Shown here piece after piece: positions 32,501 through 40,408 of a stretch of 64,000 bases of DNA. Positions within the stretch are counted from its first letter, which is position 1. The number at the start of each line of letters is the position of its first letter. The DNA lies in the NCBI GenBank assembly GCA_963576725.1, contig OY755252.1, forward strand, positions 29,964,578 to 30,028,577. The letters run 5' to 3'. Both the position numbers and the translations under genes were made by a program. The notes beneath the pieces were generated by a model. That model did not search any database and was not told where the DNA came from. It saw only the letters and a list, made by a program, of their open reading frames with translations. Origin of the DNA: Azorinus chamasolen. Lineage: Eukaryota; Mollusca; Bivalvia; Cardiida; Solecurtidae.

Positions 32501-34005
32501 GGGCCATGTTGCTAAAATTAATTGGCATATTTGTTGGGAAGTTGCATGGGATATATAGTTTTGACCTGTCAGCCAGTCCATCTGTCAGTCCATCTGTCTG
32601 TCCATCCATGTATCCTGATACATTGTTACTCATTTAGCACTTTCATTTCTTGACCAATATTTCTTGGATTTGCTTTTTAAGAATTGTCTTGACTAAAAGC
32701 TTGGGGAACCACTTTTTTTCTCTCTCACAATGTGGCATATGTGAGTTAGCTTACTAAAGGTCTTTCACTGTTTTTGTTACAGGCATAGTGAGTGAGGACA
32801 ATTCTACATCAGAAATCTGGGCAGATGATACTAAAAAGGATATAGATGAAGAGAAGGTTGAAGATGATGAGGAAGACAGTCATGATGCATTTGATAACTC
32901 ATTTGATGAGGATGAGAAAACATACGATGAACATGAGTGCGAAGTCTGCCAACAGATCTTCATCAGTAAGGAAAGTTTGGACAAGCATATGCAACTGCAC
33001 TCTGTTGATCGTGAATTCAAGTGCGAAGAGTGCAATAATATTTTTCTGACACGAGCACATCTTGTTCGGCACCGTAAGCAGCACACAGGGGAAACGATTT
33101 ACAATTGCGAAGAATGCAATGTTAGTTTCCGCTGGAAAGTCAGCCTGCATATTCACATGCGGAGACATAACAACGACTATAAAAGACATGAATGCACCAT
33201 GTGTAATAAATATTTCCTTGCTCGTGAAAGCTTGAAGAAACACATGAACACACACATAGGCGCATCTTCCTATGATTGTGAGGATTGTGGGGAAAACTTT
33301 GGCCATAAAACAGAATACAAGGCTCACCTTCAAAGCAAACACTCCAATGAAGATACAGCTAATAAAGACAAGCCTAAATGCAAAACGTGCCATAAAACAT
33401 TCAGTTCGAATTCCAGTCTTCGTAAGCATGAATATACTCACTTAGATATAAAGCCACATAAGTGTGAGCTCTGCAATATATCATTTGCACAGAAGATTCA
33501 GCTGCGATTGCATAATAAAAAACATAATGGCGTAATTGATCCGCCTATGACGCCAAGCCAAAGAAAGGATGCAGTAAAAAAAGCACTAAAAGATAGAGAG
33601 GTTAGAGAAAAGAAAGAGAAAGACAAGGAAAAACCACAGGTTACTCCAGAAAGGAAGAATGCACCTCGCAGAGCTAGAAATGTGATAAAAGAAGACAATA
33701 GTGAGGAATCTGAAGAAGAGGAAGAAGAGGAAATGGGAGAAGAAAGGGGAGAAGAAAGTGAGGGGGACGAGGAAGATGGTGATAGCAGTGACTCAGATTC
33801 TGACTCGGATTCTGATGATGAAGAGGAGGATGATGAAGAAGAAGAGGATGAGAGCCAGGAAGAACAAATGGAAACAGATGAGAAAAAGTCCAAATGGGAG
33901 GGTTACGTGCATCCAGTGTGTGAGTACTGCAAACACACCTTTAAGAAGACCAGCTCTTTCAGAAGGCACCTAAAATCATGTAGGAAGAAGCACAAAGTGG
34001 AGTAG
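22493..34005 (+). CDS. C2H2 zinc-finger protein, four coding exons (whole gene)
   Basis: Join 22493-22828, 25600-25777, 30628-30831, 32783-34005: 1941 nt, 646 residues plus stop. Domains: Gly/Tyr/Gln-rich N-terminal region (1-112), fingers 1-2 (122-142, 150-170), 3-4 (178-198, 206-226), acidic linker (244-290), fingers 5-11 (292-312, 320-340, 348-368, 377-397, 405-426, 439-459, 467-487), basic stretch (about 496-541), acidic Ser/Asp/Glu tract (546-606), and a final C2HC finger (619-639). All three introns are GT-AG; phases are 0, 1, 1 and the frame stays open. The TGEKPY linker is rebuilt across intron 2, strong support for splicing. Likely a nuclear DNA-binding regulator; no effector domain (KRAB, BTB, SCAN, ZAD) is seen and I do not recognise an ortholog. 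Upstream non-coding exons and the promoter are not identified. Confidence 0.9.
22884..23115 (+). mobile_element. TTAA-B2 MITE in intron 1
   Basis: TTAACCCTTTCCTTCATATA start, hairpin at about 22913-22980 (apex GGCTCCTAGAGGAGCC), TATAGGACAGAGAAAGGG end; the right TTAA is mutated to GTAA. Confidence 0.88.
23304..23849 (+). mobile_element. HINE-1 relative, single-core copy in intron 1
   Basis: Starts TAGCTCACCTGGCACAAGG with a GGCACAAGGTGCC hairpin, and carries AAATTTTGCCCCTGGGGCAA and GTGCCCCTGGGATCAAAATT. It ends GGTGAGCGATACAGGGCC, ATCATGGCCCTCTTGTT: a GGGCC/GGCCC hairpin just before CTCTTGTT. Confidence 0.75.
23940..24250 (-). mobile_element. TTAA-B1 body fragments
   Basis: ACTTTACTTAATGAATATTC near 23948 and ATTACGTCATGAGTATTTAT near 24207; no hairpin. 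Confidence 0.45.
24305..24490 (+). mobile_element. SINE-like repeat L, second copy
   Basis: TTGGTCGGTAGTTGCACGC, ACAATGCAATTTATTAC, GTATGAGTGAAATACTG, then the CTGATACAAACAAATAAAG tail. It is better preserved than the copy at 14055. Confidence 0.6.
24505..24565. mobile_element. TTAA-B hairpin, internally deleted
   Basis: AGCAAACAGAGCACGCTCTA and TGAGGGTCTTCTCTGTTTGC without the apex. Confidence 0.55.
24704..24907 (+). mobile_element. TA-D MITE, intact, intron 1
   Basis: TA flanks, CAGTAAAACCTCTCTATAAC left, GTTATAGAGAGTTTGTACTG right. The hairpin at about 24759-24852 has arms of about 45 bp (GCAGGTGGCTGCTTAAAGC) and turns at CGCTCCTATAGGAGCG. Confidence 0.9.
24915..25112 (+). mobile_element. 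F element, diverged, intron 1
   Basis: CGGAGCCACTGATAAATGTG, TGTGACCATTCTTTAGAATC, TGGTCACAACATAGGGTTTG, AATTCACGCATCTTAGG. The right terminus is lost. Confidence 0.7.
25140..25295. repeat. Decayed foldback
   Basis: TTGAGTTCATTCATTCTCAA and TTGAGAATGAAACCAG lie in inverted order, with ACCAATCAGGC and GTCCAATCAGA inside. It resembles the 14630-14807 foldback (ATTGGTC, GAACTCAGA blocks). Confidence 0.5.
25301..25385. repeat. Near-perfect foldback, 85 bp
   Basis: TTGATATTAGGCCTCCGACC and its partner GGCCGAAGGCCTAATATCAA; the centre is ACATACATACATGTACTGTATG. Lies in intron 1, about 215 bp before the acceptor of the finger 1-2 exon. Confidence 0.88.
25433..25525. repeat. Foldback just upstream of the finger 1-2 exon
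   Basis: GTTATAAAATTTCTGAGTC pairs with the later AAAATGTTTTATAAC arm; the inner GAGATCATTCTCA pairs with TGAGAATGATCTC. It ends about 75 bp before the acceptor at 25599. Confidence 0.75.
25600..25777 (+). CDS. Zinc-finger gene, exon with fingers 1-2
   Basis: Acceptor TTTTGTTTCAG to 25599; donor GTAAGT at 25778. Finger 1 is C-DI-C...H-REI-H at residues 122-142 and finger 2 is C-EL-C...H-MRL-H at 150-170. The exon ends HTG, splitting the Gly codon (phase 1). Confidence 0.95.
27640..27700. repeat. Poly-A and poly-G tracts
   Basis: An A run at 27647-27657 and a G run at 27682-27693; simple sequence in intron 2. Confidence 0.7.
27749..27890 (+). mobile_element. TTAA-B1 right half
   Basis: GTCTGATCAGGGTCTGTCTT, TTCATTGTCATTATTTTTCA, ATATTCATTGAGTAAAGGG. 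Confidence 0.65.
27900..28112 (+). mobile_element. TTAA-B2, left end missing
   Basis: GTCTGATCAGGATCTGCTCT, CCACCTTCCATATTTTCATT, AATATAGAACAGGGAAAAGG. Confidence 0.65.
28198..28492 (+). mobile_element. TTAA-B2 MITE plus shared flank (pair of 63752-64000)
   Basis: The element starts at 28245 (CTAACCCTTTCTCTCATG) and ends GGGGAAGGGTTGA; both TTAA sites carry mutations. The apex is GGCTCCTATAGCAGCTG, a change shared only with the copy at the window end. The preceding 47 bp (ATTTTCATTTTGTGTACAAT and so on) are also shared with that copy. Confidence 0.85.
28755..28840. mobile_element. TTAA-I hairpin, decayed
   Basis: GCATTTGGATCCTGATAAAA and TAATCTGGATCCAATCTG. Confidence 0.55.
29217..29433 (+). 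mobile_element. HINE-1, 3' end only
   Basis: GAGGTCCTCTACAAAAGTTA, AGTGAAAACTTTGAAAATCT, GATTGTCTGGTGAGCG, then the hairpin and CTCTTGTT at 29426-29433. 5' truncated. Confidence 0.8.
29461..29510. repeat. C-rich and (CA)n microsatellite
   Basis: CCCACCCACCCA followed by about 11 CA units (29480-29503) and CTCTCTCT. Confidence 0.95.
29959..30150 (-). mobile_element. TTAA-B2, truncated
   Basis: CCCTTTGCCTGTTCTATTTT, AAGAAATAGATCTATCAAAT, AACAGAGCAGACCCTAATC; ends within the hairpin. Confidence 0.75.
30300..30505 (-). mobile_element. tRNA-derived SINE
   Basis: On the minus strand: GTGGTCGTGTGGCTAACGCG (A box TGGCTAACGCG), GACTACAATACCAGG, then GGTTCGATCCC (B box). The body follows with a direct repeat of 27 bp (GACGAGATTATAAACCGAGG twice at 30360-30418) and TATCTAAAAGAACCAG. 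A functional tRNA gene is less likely, since the acceptor stem and anticodon arm do not fold cleanly and a SINE body follows. Confidence 0.75.
30628..30831 (+). CDS. Zinc-finger gene, exon with fingers 3-4
   Basis: Acceptor TTTATTTATAG to 30627; the first bases complete the Gly codon and give GEKPYACTLC. Finger 3 is at 178-198, finger 4 at 206-226, then VPTADIVMSPKS. Donor GTATAT at 30832, phase 1. No open frame over 60 codons covers it, so it is easily missed. Confidence 0.95.
30853..31007 (-). mobile_element. TTAA-B1, left part
   Basis: CTAACCCTTTACCTCATGAA start, ATATTCATGTAAGAAATAAT, TTGGCAATGACAAGAAATAT; interrupted at 31008 by the next element. Confidence 0.7.
31008..31264 (-). mobile_element. 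TTAA-B2 MITE with a B1-type end
   Basis: Starts ACCCTTTCCCAGTTCTATAT (B2) but ends GGCGTATTCATGGAGGAAAG (B1 terminus), after GAAAACACATTTTAAAG. Hairpin at about 31143-31210. A chimeric terminus. Confidence 0.75.
31280..31507 (+). mobile_element. TTAA-A MITE with a B1-type left end
   Basis: TTAACCTTTCCTCCATGAAT then ACGCCTTTCTACGCCTCTG; hairpin 31339-31400 with a shortened apex (GCTCCTTTGGAGC); right end ATGGGGGAATGGGTTA. Confidence 0.82.
31570..31632. mobile_element. TTAA-I hairpin remnant
   Basis: TGATTCCCGATGAGACCTAG and CGATTCAAACTGTTTCTG. Confidence 0.5.
31655..31720. mobile_element. TA-E hairpin remnant
   Basis: GAAGCAGGTTGCCACTTACT, GAATGCTCCTTTTGTCCTGC. Confidence 0.45.
31721..31955 (-). 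mobile_element. TTAA-B1 MITE, intron 3
   Basis: TTTACCCTTTCCTCCATGAA, hairpin 31850-31918 (apex AGCTCCTATAGGAGCT), GTAGAAAGGCGTATTTATTG, AGGAAAGGGTTAA. Confidence 0.85.
31998..32165 (+). mobile_element. TTAA-B1, left half, intron 3
   Basis: GTTAACCCATTACTCAATAA, hairpin with apex AGCTCCTGTAGGAGCC, CTTATGGAATAATACAAATC; truncated. Confidence 0.7.
32170..32500 (+). repeat. HINE-like tandem units, intron 3
   Basis: TCTAGAGTTATCTGCCCTTG and relatives recur at about 32193, 32241 and 32411. The block ends with a CTGACTGAGTCAG hairpin followed by TTTTCTAGTT. Confidence 0.55.
32783..34005 (+). CDS. Zinc-finger gene, last coding exon
   Basis: Acceptor TTTTTGTTACAG to 32782; stop TAG at 34003-34005. 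Encodes the acidic linker (DDEEDSHDAFDNSFDEDE), fingers 5-11, the KEKDKEKPQVTPERK basic part, the long acidic Ser/Asp run and the final finger, where Cys replaces the last His (C2HC, C619, C622, H635, C639). Finger 9 has a 4-residue H-H spacing. The Ser-rich minus-strand frame at 33498-33893 is a shadow of the acidic codons. Confidence 0.95.
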
Positions 34006-34253
34006 ACTTGAACTATACCTTTACCTCATAGAGATACCGTTTGACATCTTTGCAAATTGAGTAGACCCAGGTCAGATGGCTACTGTTGAAATAGTTTGAT
34101 CAGAATCTGCTCTGTTTGCTTATGAAAATAATATAGATCTGAAACTACTGTAAAAAATCTCTTGTACATAATGCATTTACTGAAATTTAGCTACTTGATA
34201 TTCATAACTATTATTTCTTACATGAATATTGATTAGGTAAAGGACTAGCCCTT
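34006..34253 (+). mobile_element. TTAA-B1 MITE right after the stop codon
   Basis: ACCTTTACCTCATAGAGATA start, hairpin GCAAATTGAGTAGACCCAGG ... GATCAGAATCTGCTCTG, TTACATGAATATTGATTAGG end. If the last exon continues past the stop, this element is in the 3' UTR. Confidence 0.75.
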
Positions 34254-34494
34254 TCCCTGTTCTATGTTTAGACCAATTTTCAATACCTACTGAATATTCA
34301 TGGACAAAATAGTTATAATGAAATATGGAAGCTATAACATTGAAGCTATTTTAAAAAGGAAAGAAAAATATCTATAAAATTCCATTAGCAAACAGAACAG
34401 ACCCTTATCAGACAGCTCCTTTAGTAGTCGTCTGATCTGGGTCTACTCTGTTTGCAAATGTGTTAAAACAGGTTTATATGAAGGAAAGGGTTAA
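34254..34494 (-). mobile_element. TTAA-B2 MITE
   Basis: CTAGCCCTTTCCCTGTTCTA, hairpin at about 34385-34455 with mismatched apex, ATATGAAGGAAAGGGTTAA. Confidence 0.82.
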
Positions 34495-34820
34495 GAAAGT
34501 AGATAACACAGAATAACTCCATCTAAGAGGAGTAAACTTCAATATTTTCTCGACCAGACCTGTAGGTATGACTAATCATTAGAATTGGGCAATTCTATGA
34601 GTACATTGTAGTTACAATATTTAAACTGTTTTGATGGAGAAATGAGAACTTTTTATGTCTGAAATATTGCTTTTATCCCTAAGCTCTGGAAGATAAAAGA
34701 CAGACATTGGTTGTATTATCATGTGTACCTTTTATAATCACATTCATATGAATGATTTTTGTATATTTGACCCTTTTCACCATGAATATTCATATAAGAA
34801 ATAGTGACAATAACTGTTTT
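34495..34820. other. Possible 3' UTR or flank, no AATAAA
   Basis: No canonical polyadenylation signal is seen between the stop codon and the HINE-1 array, so the transcript end is unknown. Confidence 0.35.
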
Positions 34821-36469
34821 TAGCTCACCAGAGCACAAAGTGCTCAGGGTGAGCTTTTGTGATCGCCAGATGTCCGTCGTCCGTCGTCGTGCGTCGTCCG
34901 TCGTGGGGCATCAACAATTTGAACCTTTAAAAATCTTCTCCTCTGAATCTACAGGGTTCTCAGCTTTCATCTTTGGTACATAGCATCACCTATAGGTCCT
35001 CTACAAAAGTTTTATAAATTATGCCCCTGGGGTCAAAATTGGCCCCACCCCAGGGGTGGGAAGTTTTCAATAGAAACATATAGTAAAACTTTGAAAATCT
35101 TCTCCTCTGAAACCAGAAGGTTATTAGCTTTCATATTTGGCACATAGCATCATGTTCAGGTCCTCTACAAAAGTTATATAAATTATGACCCTGGGGTCAA
35201 AATTGGCCCCGCCCCAGGGGTGGGCAGTTTTCAATAGAAACAAATAATGAAATCTTTGAAAATCTTCTCCTCTGAAACTGAAAGGCTCTCATCTTTCATA
35301 TTTGGCACAGAGCTGCATATTCAGGTCCTCTACAAAAGTTATATAAATTAAGGCCCTGGGGTCAAAATTGGCCCCGCCCCAGGGGTGGGCAGTTTCCATA
35401 AGAAATATATAGTGAAAACTTTGAAAATCTTCTCCTCTGAAACTAGAAGGTTCTCAGCTTTCAGAATTGGCACATAGCATCATGTTCAGGTCCTCTACAA
35501 AAGTTATATAAATTATGGCCCTGGGGTTAAAATTAGCCCCGCCCCAGGGGTGGACAGTTTTCAATGGAAACAAATAGTGAAATCTTTGAAAATCTTCTCC
35601 TCTGAAACCGGAAGGCGCTTAGCTTTCATATTTGGCAGAGATCATCATGTTCAGGTCCTCTACAAAAGTTATATAAATTATGCCCCTGGGGTCAAAATTG
35701 GGGCCGCCCCAGGGGCAGGAAGTTTTCAATAGAAACATATAGTAAACCTTTGAAAATCTTCTCCTTTGAAATCAGAAGTTTCTCAGCGTTCATATTTGGC
35801 ACATAGCATCATGTTCAGGTCCTCTACAAAAGTTATATAAATTATGGCCCTGGGGTCAAAATTGGCCCCGCCCCAGGGATGGGCAGTTTTCAATAGAAAC
35901 AAATAGTGAAATCTTTGAAAACCTTCTCCTCTGAAACTGTAAGGCGCTCAGCTTTCATATTTGGCACAGAGCATCATGTTCAGGTCCTCTACAAAAGTTA
36001 TATTAATTATTGCCCTGGGGTCAAAATTGGGGCTGCCCCAGGGGTGGGCAGTTTTCAGTGGAAACAAATAGTGAAAACCTTAAAAATCTTCTTCTCTGAA
36101 TCTGGAAAGTTCTCAGCTTTCATATTTGGCACATAGCATCATGTATAGGTCCTCTACAAAAGTTATATGAATTATGGCCCTGGGGTCAAAATTGGCCCCG
36201 CCCCAGGGGTGGGTAGTTTTCAGCAGAAACATATAGAGAAAACTTTGAAAATCTTCTCCTCTGAAACTGAAAGGTTCTCAGCTTTAATATTTGGCACATA
36301 GCATCATGTTCAAGTCCTCTACAAAAGTTATATAAATTACGCCCCTGGGGTCAAAATTGGCCTGCCCAAGGGCTGGCTAGTTTTCTATAGAAACATATAG
36401 TGAAAACTTTGAAAATCTTCTCCTCTGATTGTCTGGTGAGCGCTTCAGGGCCATTCTGGCCCTCTTGTT
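34821..36469 (+). mobile_element. HINE-1 with nine core units (family description)
   Basis: Starts TAGCTCACCAGAGCACAAAG with a 5' hairpin (AGCTCACC/GGTGAGCT), then GTCCGTCGTCCGTCGTCG, then about nine units of about 162 bp, each with TTTGAAAATCTTCTCCTCTG, TTTCATATTTGGCACATAGC, GGTCCTCTACAAAAGTTATA and GCCCCTGGGGTCAAAATTGG. The 3' end is GATTGTCTGGTGAGCGC, a GGGCC/GGCCC hairpin and CTCTTGTT. Tandem core, terminal hairpins and no TIR are like molluscan pearl elements and Helentron-derived HINEs. Confidence 0.85.
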
Positions 36470-36479
36470 GTATAATATC

Positions 36480-36652
36480 CTATGGACAAAGGAAACTTTG
36501 GCCATGGCAGAAATAGCAGACTTGGATCTATATTATTTTCATAAGTAAACATAGCAGACCCTGATCAGACGGCTCTTATAGGAGCCATCTGATCTGGGTC
36601 TACTCTGTTTGCAAAGGCATAAAAAGGTGTATTTATGGAGTAAATGGGTAAA
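36480..36652 (-). mobile_element. TTAA-B1, right part
   Basis: TTTGGCCATGGCAGAAATAG, hairpin with ACGGCTCTTATAGGAGCC, GTATTTATGGAGTAAATGGG. Confidence 0.75.
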
Positions 36653-36674
36653 GAGAAGTGGTTGCTCTGTTGGA

Positions 36675-36924
36675 TTAACCCTGTCCCTCATAAAAACACA
36701 TTTTCACGCATCTGCAAACAGAGAAGACCCAGATCAGACAGCTCCTATTGGAGCCATCTGATCAGGGTCTGCTCTGTTTGCTAATGGAATTTGATAGATC
36801 TGTTTCTTTACTTTCTAAAAGGGCTACAATGTTCCAACTTCAATATTTCTTTATAACTATTTTGTTCATGAATATTCAGTAGGTATTGAAATTTGTAATA
36901 AACATAGAACAGGGAAAGGGTTAA
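36675..36924 (+). mobile_element. TTAA-B2 MITE, intact
   Basis: TTAA at both ends; CCCTGTCCCTCATAAAAAC, hairpin 36716-36783, TTCCAACTTCAATATTTC, AATAAACATAGAACAGGG. Its AATAAA could act as a polyadenylation signal for transcripts from the left. 250 bp. Confidence 0.92.
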
Positions 36925-37159
36925 AGGATTAATCCTTGACAAGATATTTATGTAACAAATGATGACATCATGAATAGATGGCATATGGCATATGAACACC
37001 AGAATATTAGGCCTTCAAAGCAACCAGATTCAGATCAATATACTTGTATATATTTGTAATTCCATAAGCAAAAAGTACAGACGACTGAGCAGGCTACTGA
37101 GCAGGCTACTGGAACTGTCTGATATGTGTCTGCTCTGTTTGCAAAGGCATCAAAAGGTG
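36925..37159 (-). mobile_element. TTAA-B1, degenerate
   Basis: AATGATGACATCATGAATAG, TTCCATAAGCAAAAAGTACA, a local duplication GAGCAGGCTACT (twice, 37088-37111), TCTGCTCTGTTTGCAAAGG. Confidence 0.65.
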
Positions 37160-37414
37160 TTAACCCTTTGCTTGCTATTCACGTCAATATACCTACCTGT
37201 AAATAGTGGAGACCCAGATGAGACAGCTCCTGCAGGAGCTGTCTCATCAGGGTCTGCACTGTTTACAAGTTGATTGTGCAACCAGGGCAGTGCACTCCAC
37301 AGCAGTGATTGCATAGTGAAATACTTGTACACAGTGAAGATATATGTAATTATACAACATGGCATGGGTAAAGAAGGAGAAATGTATTTTAAAATTCAGC
37401 AAGAGAAGGGTTAA
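37160..37414 (+). mobile_element. TTAA-C MITE, intact
   Basis: TTAACCCTTTGCTTGCTATT to GCAAGAGAAGGGTTAA; hairpin 37197-37265 with apex AGCTCCTGCAGGAGCT. 255 bp. Confidence 0.92.
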
Positions 37415-37519
37415 CATATCACTAATCAGGTAATGGGTTTTGGAAAAATCTTTTTGAAAAAAATCAAAAAAAAAATGTGTCCTACAAACTGTGTAGGCAT
37501 CGTCTTCCACTCTTTCTAT

Positions 37520-37605
37520 GGCCTGAGAGATTTTATTACTATATATGAATATTCAGTAGGTATTGAAATTTGGACTGATTCTAGAACAGGGAAAGGGTTA
37601 AGGGA
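37520..37605 (+). mobile_element. TTAA-B2, right end
   Basis: GAATATTCAGTAGGTATTGA, TCTAGAACAGGGAAAGGG, TTAA. Confidence 0.7.
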
Positions 37606-37743
37606 AATATTTGAAAGGGTGTTTATGCTGAATTTCTTGAGATAATGAAATGACCAAAGGAACATGTTTGGGTCATAGATAAGGACTTTCAGTTTGGTTT
37701 ACCCTTTCCTTGTAGGATATTCATGTTAGAAATGATATTTATT

Positions 37744-37936
37744 CAGAGCTACAGATAAAGGTGCGTACCCAAATACTCAACTCGTCATTTCTCCACCAAA
37801 CCCTATACTGTGACCACTCTTTAGAATCATCTTAATGAGACGATTCTAAAAAGTGGTCACAGTATTGGGTTTAGTGGAGAAATAAAGAAGTTAGTCCTGA
37901 ATTTGATTTAATTTACGCATCTTATCTGGAGCTCTG
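37744..37936 (+). mobile_element. F MITE
   Basis: CAGAGCTACAGATAAAGGTG to ATCTTATCTGGAGCTCTG; flanks TTTATT and ATTATT match at 5 of 6. Hairpin around CATCTTAATGAGACGATTC. Confidence 0.85.
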
Positions 37937-37944
37937 ATTATTAC

Positions 37945-38142
37945 AGGTCTGATTTTTTATAATGGCATATGTACACAGGAAATAGTTGGAATTGGAAGAT
38001 ACCGTAGACTCAGATCTGGTATGATTTCTTGAGAAAACAGAGCAGGCCCTGATCAGTCGGACAACTACAGAAGCAGTCTGATCAGAGTCTATTCTGTTTG
38101 CAAAGGTGTGAAGAAGCGTTTTATGCGAGAAACGTTTAAAAG
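37945..38142 (-). mobile_element. TTAA-B1-like, degenerate
   Basis: TTTTTATAATGGCATATGTA, AAACAGAGCAGGCCCTGATC, GATCAGAGTCTATTCTGTTT. Confidence 0.6.
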
Positions 38143-38539
38143 ATGAGGACAATGTCATGTTAAAAAACCCAGCATATAAATATTCATGAGGTCTTAATTT
38201 CTTACATGAATATTCATGAAGAAAATGTTAAAATCAACATTGTTTATTACAAATTAAAGTGTTTCATAAATCTCCGTTTTTGGGAGATTATAATTAGCTT
38301 TTGCTGACTGAATGTTAGTATTTGAAGGTACATGTATTATATGGTTTCTGATAACTGTTAAGGAAATATAAATGTCATACTTTGTGTTTTATTAAAAAAG
38401 ATTGAAAGAAAGAAATGCTGAAAAGAGAAGACATGAACAATTGTTAACTATTTTTGATAAGGGAAAATGTTATTCTCTTTGTGGTGTTGTCAAAGCTGTT
38501 GAAGTTTGCTAATGAATTTGATGACGAGCAAGAGCATTT
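38143..38539. other. No gene seen
   Basis: AT-rich with TATTCATGAGG and TGAATATTCATGAAG fragments of B1. No coding frame. Confidence 0.4.
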
Positions 38540-38750
38540 TAGTAAAATCCCTCTTAAGACGGAATTCTAGCACAGAATAATTTAGATACTTTAGGCCAGT
38601 GGCTGCTTATTGCAGGGTGAATGTCATGCAGAAATCTCCTAGGAGCTTTTTGCATGACTTTCACCTTGTATTAAGCTGCCACCCGTTTCCAAGACCAATA
38701 TTTATGCTAAATTTTATATCTGGTTTAGAGGGTTTTTACTATATTGATTT
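38540..38750. mobile_element. TA-E MITE, diverged
   Basis: AGTAAAATCCCTCTTAAGAC, hairpin GCAGGGTGAATGTCATGCAG around TCTCCTAGGAGC, TTTAGAGGGTTTTTACTATA. Confidence 0.72.
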
Positions 38751-38782
38751 TCTATGATCATTTTACCTAAAGCTCAATTCTA

Positions 38783-39184
38783 TTGAACCCTTTCCCTCAT
38801 GTAAACACTGTTTCATGCCTTTGCAAACAAAGTAGACCCAGATCAGATGGCTCCTGAGGGATATCGTCTTATCAGGGTCTGCTCTGTTTACTTAGGAAAT
38901 TCTTATAGATCTGACTCAACAGTTTGTATTAACCCTTCGCTTGCTGTTCACGTCAATATACCTACCTGTAAATAGTGAAGACCCAGATGAGACAGCTCCT
39001 GCAGGAGCTGTCTCATCAGGGTCTGCACTATTTACAAGTTGATTGTGCAACCAGTGCACTCCACAGCAGTGATTGCACAGCGAAATATGTAAATATACAA
39101 CAGGGCATGGGTAAAGAAGGAGAACTGTATTTTAAAATTCAGCAAGCGAAGGGTTAATACGATATTCTACAGGGGAAGGGTTAA
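38783..39184 (+). mobile_element. TTAA-B2 split by a TTAA-C insertion
   Basis: The left half (GAACCCTTTCCCTCATGTAA, hairpin 38820-38888) stops at 38938. After the C element, TACGATATTCTACAGGGGAA, GGGTTAA closes the B2 (39158-39184). Much of the B2 right arm is missing, so the insertion was followed or preceded by a deletion. Confidence 0.7.
38939..39157 (+). mobile_element. TTAA-C MITE, nested
   Basis: TTAACCCTTCGCTTGCTGTT to GCAAGCGAAGGGTTAA with an internal deletion after CACAGCGAAATA. 219 bp. Confidence 0.9.
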
Positions 39185-39228
39185 AAGACTTATGATCTAC
39201 ATTTTACACACTATGCAAAGAAGCTTTA

Positions 39229-39730
39229 ACTCTTTACCTGATGAATATTCACGTGAGAGATAATTACATCATGAATATTAATTACATGATTTTTTATAAT
39301 GGCATATGAACAGAGGAATTTTTGGCCATGGCAGAAACTAGATTATCAAAAAAAAATTCTGTACAGTACTATATACAAACACACTTTTAACTTGTCCGTT
39401 TCGAAGAAATCACGAGCTATTGTCGTAACTCCGTCGTCATTGTTGTCGTCATTGTAGTCAGAAATCTTAACATTGACCATGACTTCTTCAATTTTTCATT
39501 TACAACCTTCATTTTTGGTATGCATGTTCATCTTGACAGTGATGACAGACGAGCGTTGGCACCCGCTTGCGGTGCTCTTGTTACTCATTTTCAAATGAAG
39601 CCGTCTAATCAGAGTCTGCTCTCTTGTTACCTATGGGACGGTATAGATATGATTTTCCAGGTTCTGCAGTGGCCAGAATGTCTCTTTTTCATACGCCATT
39701 CTGTAAATTCAGCTTATTAATATCCATATA
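39229..39730 (-). mobile_element. TTAA-B1 split by HINE-5
   Basis: The left part (CTCTTTACCTGATGAATATT, TTTTTGGCCATGGCAGAAAC) ends near 39360; the HINE-5 copy follows; a B hairpin half and body (AAGCCGTCTAATCAGAGTCT) resume at about 39590. Confidence 0.55.
39388..39590 (+). mobile_element. HINE-5
   Basis: TCCGTTTCGAAGAAATCACG, a GTCGTC run, TTGACCATGACTTCTTC, then GCACCCGCTTGCGGTGC and TCTTGTT at the end (39561-39584). Confidence 0.68.
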
Positions 39731-39875
39731 TCTTGTGCTAAATAAGTTGGGATGTTTTTTAGTTGGTCCATGTGTGTATAGGGTTTGATATATTAATAAG
39801 GAAGCTATTCTAAAAATACTTTAGTGCATCTTATATGGGTCTCAGAGCAGCATTTTACAGGTGATTAGTACCAAT

Positions 39876-40125
39876 TTAACCCTTCGCTTGCTATTCACGT
39901 CAATATACCTACATGTAAATAGTGAAGACCCAGATGAGACAGCTCCTGCAGGAGCTGTCTCATCAGGGTCTGCACTATTTACAAGTTGATTGTGCAACCA
40001 GTGTACTCCACAGCAGTGATTGCACAGCGAAATACTTGTACACAGTGAAGATATATGTAATTATACAACAGGGCATGGGTAAAGAAGGAGACCTGTATTT
40101 TAAAATTCAGCATGTGAAGGGTTAA
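39876..40125 (+). mobile_element. TTAA-C MITE, intact
   Basis: TTAACCCTTCGCTTGCTATT to GCATGTGAAGGGTTAA; hairpin 39913-39981. 250 bp. Confidence 0.92.
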
Positions 40126-40408
40126 GATCCACGTACAACGATAGATATTTATATTTTTGACAGATATTCCTTTTATATGATGTACAATATACATAGTATG
40201 TCAAAATCATGATAGAAATTGGTATCGAGGAAAAAGGCGCACACAGTGTATAATGGAACCACCCCATTAGGAATGGGAAGTTCACACTGTGGGAGTTGAT
40301 ACACTCCCAATTTATTTGTCTGTGTCTAAACTATCTGCAAATGTACTAAGTTTTGTCTATGCTGTTCGTAGAGGCGTTAAATCCTTTACTTCAAGAAGAT
40401 TCAAGTAT
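40126..40408. other. Spacer with a small inverted repeat
   Basis: CACACAGTGTATAATGGAAC and CCCATTAGGAATGGGAAGTT with TTCACACTGTGGGAG; partly foldable. No gene. Confidence 0.4.

Noticed and set aside
32899..33441. 180-codon minus-strand frame
   Set aside because: Antisense of the finger-coding sequence, with repeated Cys/His spacing on the other strand; no independent support.
33498..33893. Ser-rich 131-codon frame on the minus strand
   Set aside because: It is the antisense shadow of the GAG/GAA/GAT-rich acidic tract of the zinc-finger exon.
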